From: Neocallimastix lanati (nom. inval.)
Lineage: Eukaryota > Neocallimastigomycota > Neocallimastigomycetes > Neocallimastigales > Neocallimastigaceae
Direction: 5' to 3'
Assembly (NCBI GenBank): GCA_016946835.1
Contig: JACVTC010000116.1
Coordinates: 22,501 to 52,500, forward strand
Length of the DNA stretch: 30,000 nucleotides
Positions 23,540 to 30,000 of the stretch are shown here, piece by piece. Numbering within the stretch: the first letter of the stretch is position 1; every line of letters begins with the position of its first letter. The position numbers and the translations under genes were made by a program. Below the pieces are notes generated by a model. The model did not search any database. It had not been told where the DNA came from and saw nothing but the letters and a program-made list of their open reading frames with translations.

Positions 23540-24150
23540 TTTGTTATGACATACCGAACTTGGTTCTATCCTGGTTGTTAGTCCGTTGTCAAGCATACAT
23601 AAGACTCCTGATTCGATATCGCCTTTTTAACCATTTCCGGTTTTCCTCACAAATGGTTTTTACGAAATATGGTGGTTAGAGTTACAAGTAAGTATTTCCC
23701 CCTTATATATATATTATTTTAAATCTCCTAAGTAATATAGACATGATACAAGATACTGCCTTAACTATGGGCTTGAGAGGGTTGAGCAAGTACTGTCATT
23801 CAATATATATCCATGTAGAAATATTCTACTAAAGTAATATAGATATATTCTACTAAATTGCAATCATTCTGACTTATATACAATTGCTAAGAGAGCTTGT
23901 ACGTATCTCATCAAGTTAGGTCATACTGGCCTAGTTTCAAAGGCATATTAGGAACTGGAGAAGCACACCGAGAAAAGGCGTACTGTAAAATTCTCAGCAA
24001 TAATATGTACTGTAAAATTCTCAGCAGGGTCAATATTCGCCTCTGCAAAAGTATACGGAAATAATATGACTTCCTCATTATTCCCATGCATTGAAGGGGA
24101 GGCTGAAAATAAGTGCATACCGTGAGTAAAAAAAAAAATTCGATATAGCA
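23540..24150. other. G+C-richer relic, possible mobile-element remnant
   Basis: Base composition is clearly less A+T-rich than the surroundings and the sequence is non-repetitive, as in decayed coding or transposon DNA. Short open pieces exist in several frames on both strands but none exceeds about 80 codons, and no splice model joins them. A direct repeat of GTACTGTAAAATTCTCAGCA occurs at 23980-23999 and 24007-24026. ATATTCTACTAAA also occurs twice, near 23821 and 23845. I recognise no protein motif. Confidence 0.4.
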
Positions 24151-24698
24151 CCAGAACTAGTAGATTCTTTAATTTATAACTGAGTAACAATTATGAAAAT
24201 ATTTTATTATATACTTTTTTTCTCATCTACTAACATAAATTATTATTAACTTTTTTTATTTGCATATATAAATTATTATAAACTTTTAAGTTTTATTGAT
24301 TATTTGTATATTTTAACATTTTTTAATGTATATGAAAAATAAATACATTTTAATGTATAAATGTTAAGTTTTAGTATTATTTTATTATGATTCTAAAAAT
24401 TAATCAAATTGGATCATTATTATTATTAGGAAGTGTATGGAGTTAACCTTCATGATATTGATTGACATCAATAATTTGATGTACTACTACAACACTAATA
24501 GTAATAATAATAATAATAAGTGATAAGGTGAGAAGTGGATTATACATTCATGATATTTTATAGAACATTATATCACATGAATAAATTTGTTATATACAAG
24601 TTACACAAAATATTAAAAATGTTTGTTAACATAAATTTATACAATATAAAATAAAGGTATTAATTTATATAATACAAAACATAAATACAATTAGGTAG

Positions 24699-24996
<298 letters not shown>

Positions 24997-25336
24997 TAGG
25001 TTGAAAATTAAAATTTAATATTAAATCGATAAAAAATTAATGAATAATATAGATAATATACCCCAATTAATATTTCGATAATCTATTATAATATTAACAT
25101 AAAGTTTAATCATGAATGAAATTTATATAAAAATAGATTTTCAAAAATAAAATAAAATTTTGCATTATGATAAACTATTTATTTATTGATATTAATGCTT
25201 TAAAACATTTAATTTATTATGTTATTTCTATGTTTATTTTATATATAAAAAATCATCCATAATTTATAATTTATACAATCATGTATATCATAAATTAATA
25301 TTTTGTATAATTAAGATAAAATAATTATATTAAAAA

Positions 25337-25386
25337 AATAATATTGTGGCGTGAATGTTTTAAAAAAAATTCCACGCCATATTATT
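25337..25386. other. Isolated G+C-rich hairpin
   Basis: TGGCGTG (25347-25353) pairs with CACGCCA (25373-25379). After a 3-base bulge on the left arm, AATAATA (25337-25343) pairs with TATTATT (25380-25386). The loop is mostly A. The flanks are plain A+T DNA. It could be a structured RNA, a small inverted-repeat element or a chance survivor of one. Confidence 0.5.
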
Positions 25387-25762
25387 GTTTGATTATTCAT
25401 AAATTTATGTACATATGTAAAAATATAAATTACTTAAATTTAAGTTAATTATAAAATAAATTAATAATATATTTGCTAGGTATATTTTTATTTATAGTTT
25501 TTAGTTTGGATTTATAAAATCTTATATTTTGTCATAATTAATAGTAAATTATTATATAAATTTTATTTAATTTTAAAATAAATTATAATATATATTTTTA
25601 TTTCCATGAATATATTATTTATTAAATATATTTCAAACTGTTATTTATATTTTTTATAAATGTACATAAAATAAATTATAAATGCTTTTTTTTTTTTTTT
25701 TTTCTTAGGATAAATTATATTAAAACTTATACTATTTATTATTATAATTTTTTTCTCTTTTA

Positions 25763-25816
<54 letters not shown>

Positions 25817-26389
25817 GTTCTAGTAAATTAAGAAAAATTAATTTAAATATAAAATTAATTCTTTCTTCACATATATAAAATCATTTTTTTATTATTTTCT
25901 TTTTGATAAAAGTTATTATATATGAAAATAACAAGTGAATAATTGTAAATAAAATATGTAAAATAATTAATATTAAGTAAATAAACTAGAAATAAAATAA
26001 TAAAAATAATTAATTTAAAAATATAAAATTTTAATAAAAAACATTATTTTCTAACATATAAAATTATAATAATATTTATAAATATATAAATGTAAAAAGA
26101 AAAAAGTTAGTATATATATAATAATATTTAGGAATAACAAAGTTAAAGGTAAATGAATTTATTTATATAACATATAGAACTTATATTTCTTATATTAAAA
26201 TGAAATTATTAAATTTTAATGTTCAATTTTAAATATATAAATATATAAATATATAAATATTACAAATGATATATCTTTACATTATTCTCTATTATTGTAA
26301 TTCTTTTCATTTTATTATAAAATTTTAAATAAACATTTCAATTAATATAGTTTTGAAAATATATTTTAACAAAAAAATATTAAATAAAG

Positions 26390-28442
26390 ATGTCACAACC
26401 AAGTATGTCTGGTTCAAATATTATAGAAGATAATAGTAATGTTCCAGTTGTATCTATTCAATTAGTTTCTTATCCAGATACAAGTAGAAGTCCAAATCCA
26501 TTAACATTTGATAAAATTGAGCGTGATCTTATTGAAGGAATGGTTGTTAAAATTGGTAGACAAGTTAATAGACCAGGGAACAATAATGATAATATTGCTA
26601 ATGATAATGCGATTTGGTTCAAAAGTAAAGTCGTTAGTAGAAGCCATGCTGAAATCTGGGCAAAAGATGGACAAGTACATAAATTATTATATATATATAT
26701 ATATTTTTTTAAAAAAATAAGAAAATAATAAATATGATTCAAATAATACAGTATTTTAATGTTCAATTCTAATAATGATAATCTTATGGAATTCTTTAAA
26801 GTTTTAACTTAAAATAAATTAAATCAAAAATATTAAACAATTTTATAGTATTTTAATTATAAATATTAATAATAATATAATTTTTTAATATTATTAAAGG
26901 TTTATTTGAAAGATACTGCTAGTTCTTCTGGCACTTTCTTAAATCATATGAGACTTAGTCCTTCAGGAAAGGAAAGTAGACCATATCCTTTAAAAGATAA
27001 TGATATTATACAATTAGGTATTGATTATCAAGGAAAATCAGAAGGTAATTAATAAATATATAAAATTTAAAAAATTTAAAGTAACATCGGATAATAAATA
27101 TTAAATTATTAATTTAAATTATTATTACAATAAATATTCATGTATTGTTAATTTTATTATATATAAATTGGAATTTAATTTTTATGTTATAGATATATAT
27201 AAGTGTGTTATTATAAAAATTGTTATAGTTAATAGAAAAGTTATACAGCAACGTAGACAAGCTAATCCAACCAGGTAAAAATAAATATAATTACATAAAT
27301 ATATATAAAAAGAATTAATTTAAAATAGAATAAAATAAAATAAGCTAGTTAAAATTAACATTTTATAATATATATGTTATATTATTATATATAATTTATG
27401 TATGATTATACCATATTCTTTATATTTTATATATATAATTAATTTATTTATTTACTTGTTCATGATTACTATTATTATTTTCTTTTAAATATTATAAATC
27501 CTATTTAAAAAATAATAATATTTATATATTATTGAAATATATAGATTTAGAGCTGCTTTAAAAGCTCTTTTATCAGCAACTAATCCATATTCTAGTCATA
27601 CTGCAGATGATGATGTTAACTCAAAGGGTTCAGTGGATTGTTGTATTTGTTTATGTGGTATAGGGCCATTTCAAGCTTTGTTTGTTGCACCATGTTCTCA
27701 TTGCTTCCATTATAAATGTGTAACCCCTATACTTTCAACTGGTAATATGTTCCAATGTCCATTATGTCGTCAAGTTGCTAATTTAGTTGCTAGTGTTAGT
27801 ATGGAAAGTTTCAGTGGATTAGATGATGATATTGATTCAAATGCTTTATCAAGTTCTCCAGGCATTTTGTCTAGTACCCCAGTTACTACTCTTTCAACGA
27901 CTAGAAGACCAGTTCAAACGTTAAGATCTGATGATAGTGAAGATTTAAGATATCAATTAAATAATAGATTAAATAATGCAAGTACTGATACAAATTGTAC
28001 AAATGTACCTCTTAATCAAGATATGGGAGAGTCGGGTAATAATCAGGAAACAGGACGTTCTAGTGGCCTTCATAATACAATTTATACTAATAACGAAAGT
28101 GATTCCAATGTAAATAATGCATCAAACCCTATAAATATAAATAATAATAGTAATGATAATGGAATAAATACTAATAATAATTTAAATAATTTTATAAATA
28201 ATGCTGCTGCTAATTCTGCAAATAATGAAAATCATCCAAATGGATTCTTTAATGAAATCAATCCCCGTGCGCGGGTTTTAACATCAGAGAACTTGAATGG
28301 TATTCTATCTGATATGGACAATGAAGATTCTTTAGCACCACTTAATATTAATAATGGTGCTGAAAGAGATGGTGATGATGTTAATCATGCCACTCATCTT
28401 ATGAACAACATGGATATTCATGAACAACATGGACATAATTAA
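26390..28442 (+). CDS. FHA-RING E3 ubiquitin ligase, Dma/CHFR type, 469 aa, four exons
   Basis: Dma1/Dma2 and CHFR are ubiquitin ligases that act in mitotic and spindle-position checkpoints and, in yeasts, at septins or the spindle pole. Exons are 26390-26674, 26900-27044, 27193-27274 and 27545-28442, with consistent phases (0, 1, 2-base and 1-base splits). The phosphothreonine-binding FHA domain covers about residues 50-155: Gly56-Arg57, SRSH at 83-86 and SSSGTFLN at 103-110. The RING-H2 domain has all eight zinc ligands: Cys203, Cys206, Cys221, His223, His226, Cys229, Cys242 and Cys245, with the typical APCSHCFHYKC block. An Asn-rich tail of over 200 residues follows the RING, whereas in yeast Dma proteins the RING is near the end. 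The ATG is the first in frame. Family call is firm; orthology to a single yeast paralogue cannot be settled here. Confidence 0.92.
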
Positions 28443-29369
28443 ATAAATTTATGACTAATTATATATATGAATATAAATATATATTTTTTTTTTTTTTTTT
28501 TTTTTTTTTAATTGTATTTTTATTTTTGTTATTCATAAAAATTAATAAAGTTTATTTAACAATAAATAATGATTATTAAATATAAATTTTAAAATAAAAA
28601 AAAAAAATGCTTTTTTTTATACTACTTATATAAATATATATATATTATTATATATAAAAATATTTATTAAATCAAACTATAAAATAGAAGTGAATATTAT
28701 AGAAAAAAAATTTATATAAAAATTCAATTTTCTTTTGTTTCATTTTGAAATTATTATTTTTTTACAAAAAAAAGAAAAAAAAAAATATCGAATAAAAAAA
28801 TAAAAAAAGTTATTAGTATTAATCAATAATTGTGTCATTGAAACTTTTTATGAATAAATAAATAAATTAAAATTTAAATAAAAAAATATATACTATGAAT
28901 AAATTTGAAAATAAAGAAGAAAAAATAATATATGATATGTAAAACTTTTCTTTTAAAATTTTATTTAAATGACTTTTATTAAATAATGAGACTTGCACTT
29001 AATTATTTTTTATTATTACAATTCAATTGAGAATCAAGAAACATCAACAATAAAGTCTAATTAACTTTTTTTTTTTTTTTTTTTATTTTTTATATTTGGA
29101 TATTCTTGATATTAATATTTTTTTTTTGATTTATATTAAACATAATAATATTAATATTTATTAATAAAAAAACATTAATATAAAAATGGAATATATTATT
29201 TATATTAAAATTTTTATTTATAATTATAAATAAATAATTTTAAAAATTTAGCCAATAAAATTCTTTATACTTATTATTATTATTACTTTTTTCTTTTTTT
29301 TTTTTTTTATATATATATATATTAAGAAGTGTTAATTATATTTTAAGCAATAATATATATATATATAAA
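28443..29369. other. Non-coding spacer between FHA-RING gene and UTP15
   Basis: The stretch is A+T-rich with T-runs at 28484-28509 and 29066-29084 and many A-runs. It should hold the 3' UTR of the FHA-RING gene and the UTP15 promoter. No coding exon found. Confidence 0.6.
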
Positions 29370-29654
29370 ATGACTGATTACAAACGTTTAGTCATTAAAA
29401 AATATCCAAGAATTGAAACTGGGTATACTAATGAATATTATTGGAAAAAATTTAAAGTAATAAAATGAAATTTTTAAATTTTAAATTTTTATATTACCAA
29501 ATTATAACAAATATATATATATATATTTTTAATATTATATATATTTTTTGCATTTCAATTGAAATTTAACATTTCATTTGATATATATTTAACATTTTCT
29601 TTCATTTTTTCTTTTTTTCTTTCTCTTTTTCTTTCTTTCTTTCTTTCTTTCTTT

Positions 29655-29694
<40 letters not shown>

Positions 29695-30000
29695 TAATAA
29701 CAATTATTAAATTTGAAAATAAATTATCATTTTATTTTTTTATATATTTTATAAAAAATAATCTTAACTTTGCAAAACAGAATCCAATTTTAGTAAAAGA
29801 ACATGGTCCAATTAATTCCATTTATTTTTCACAAGTAGAACCACATAATTTTGCTGTTACTAGTTCAGCGAGAGTCCAAATTTATAGTCCAGTTTCTAAT
29901 ACTGTAAAAAAAACAATATCAAGATTTACTGATATTGCATATAGTGGTCATATAAGAAGTGATGGGCAATTACTTGTTGCCGGAGATGCTACTGGTTTAA
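29370..30000 (+). CDS. UTP15: U3 snoRNA-associated protein 15 (UTP15), 5' part, cut by window end
   Basis: UTP15 is a WD40 protein of the t-UTP/UtpA subcomplex of the small-subunit processome. It is needed for early pre-18S rRNA processing and linked to rDNA transcription in the nucleolus. Exon 1 is 29370-29456 (29 codons, MTDYKRLVIKKYP start) and exon 2 begins at 29781 in phase 0, running off the window. The 102 visible residues match the UTP15 N-terminus: YWKKFK, then EHGPINSIYFS, FAVTSSARVQIYSP, SRFTDIAY and SDGQLLVAGDATG, which form the first WD40 blades. The 324-base intron contains a CTTT microsatellite and a 28-base T-run (29656-29683). The ATG lies in a TATAAAATGA context. Confidence 0.9.
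29607..29683 (+). repeat. CTTT microsatellite and T-run in UTP15 intron
   Basis: CTTT tetramers (about 29625-29655) run into a 28-base T-run. Together they form a very long pyrimidine tract about 100 bases upstream of the acceptor at 29780. Confidence 0.75.

Noticed and set aside
23948-24190. Minus-strand 80-codon frame with a hydrophobic start, looking like a small secreted protein
   Set aside because: It contains a 27-base tandem duplication, has no recognisable motif and lies in a relic-like region; I do not call it a gene.

Overview
The window looks like nuclear DNA of an early-diverging fungus, most probably an anaerobic gut fungus (Neocallimastigomycota). Intergenic DNA is extremely A+T-rich, with long T-runs, AAT/TAA microsatellites and minisatellites. 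Genes carry short A+T-rich GT-AG introns, and proteins carry poly-Asn and acidic low-complexity tracts. A fungal-type tropomyosin and a Dma-type FHA-RING protein argue against Dictyostelium and apicomplexans, which can look similar in composition. No bacterial, phage or CRISPR features are present. The taxon is an inference from content, not from a database match.

Layout. 1-3270: non-coding, rich in simple repeats. 3271-5115 (+): a five-exon tropomyosin gene. 5116-6317: non-coding apart from a compact hairpin just after the tropomyosin stop. 6318-6999 (+): a G+C-richer island with an unrecognised, probably broken, coding sequence. 7000-8598: non-coding, with two diverged copies of a repeat. 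8599-16113 (-): a seven-exon gene I joined from splice sites with consistent phase. It encodes a protein of about 2161 residues: a very long charged, disordered N-terminus followed by a multi-pass membrane domain of unknown family. 16114-19630: non-coding, with several repeat families, including a diverged duplication that preserves a palindrome. 19631-22635 (-): a seven-exon La-related protein of the LARP7 type (579 aa). 22636-26389: non-coding, with a G+C-richer relic near 23.5-24.2 kb, a TAA tract of almost 300 bp and an isolated G+C-rich hairpin. 26390-28442 (+): a four-exon FHA-RING ubiquitin ligase of the Dma/CHFR type (469 aa). 29370-30000 (+): the 5' end of the rRNA-processing WD40 protein UTP15, cut by the window edge.

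The genes form no pathway cluster. They are housekeeping or structural genes in long A+T-rich spacers: actin cables (tropomyosin), mitotic or septin checkpoint (Dma type), small-subunit rRNA processing (UTP15) and binding of a small nuclear or telomerase RNA (LARP7).

The strongest observation is in tropomyosin. Two 114-base phase-0 exons each encode 38 residues, so including both, one or neither gives 237, 199 or 161 residues. The last two are the lengths of yeast Tpm1 and of Tpm2/Cdc8. The middle exon is a mosaic of its two neighbours, which shows how it arose. The next strongest are the large unrecognised membrane protein and an intact LARP7 with an xRRM-like domain.
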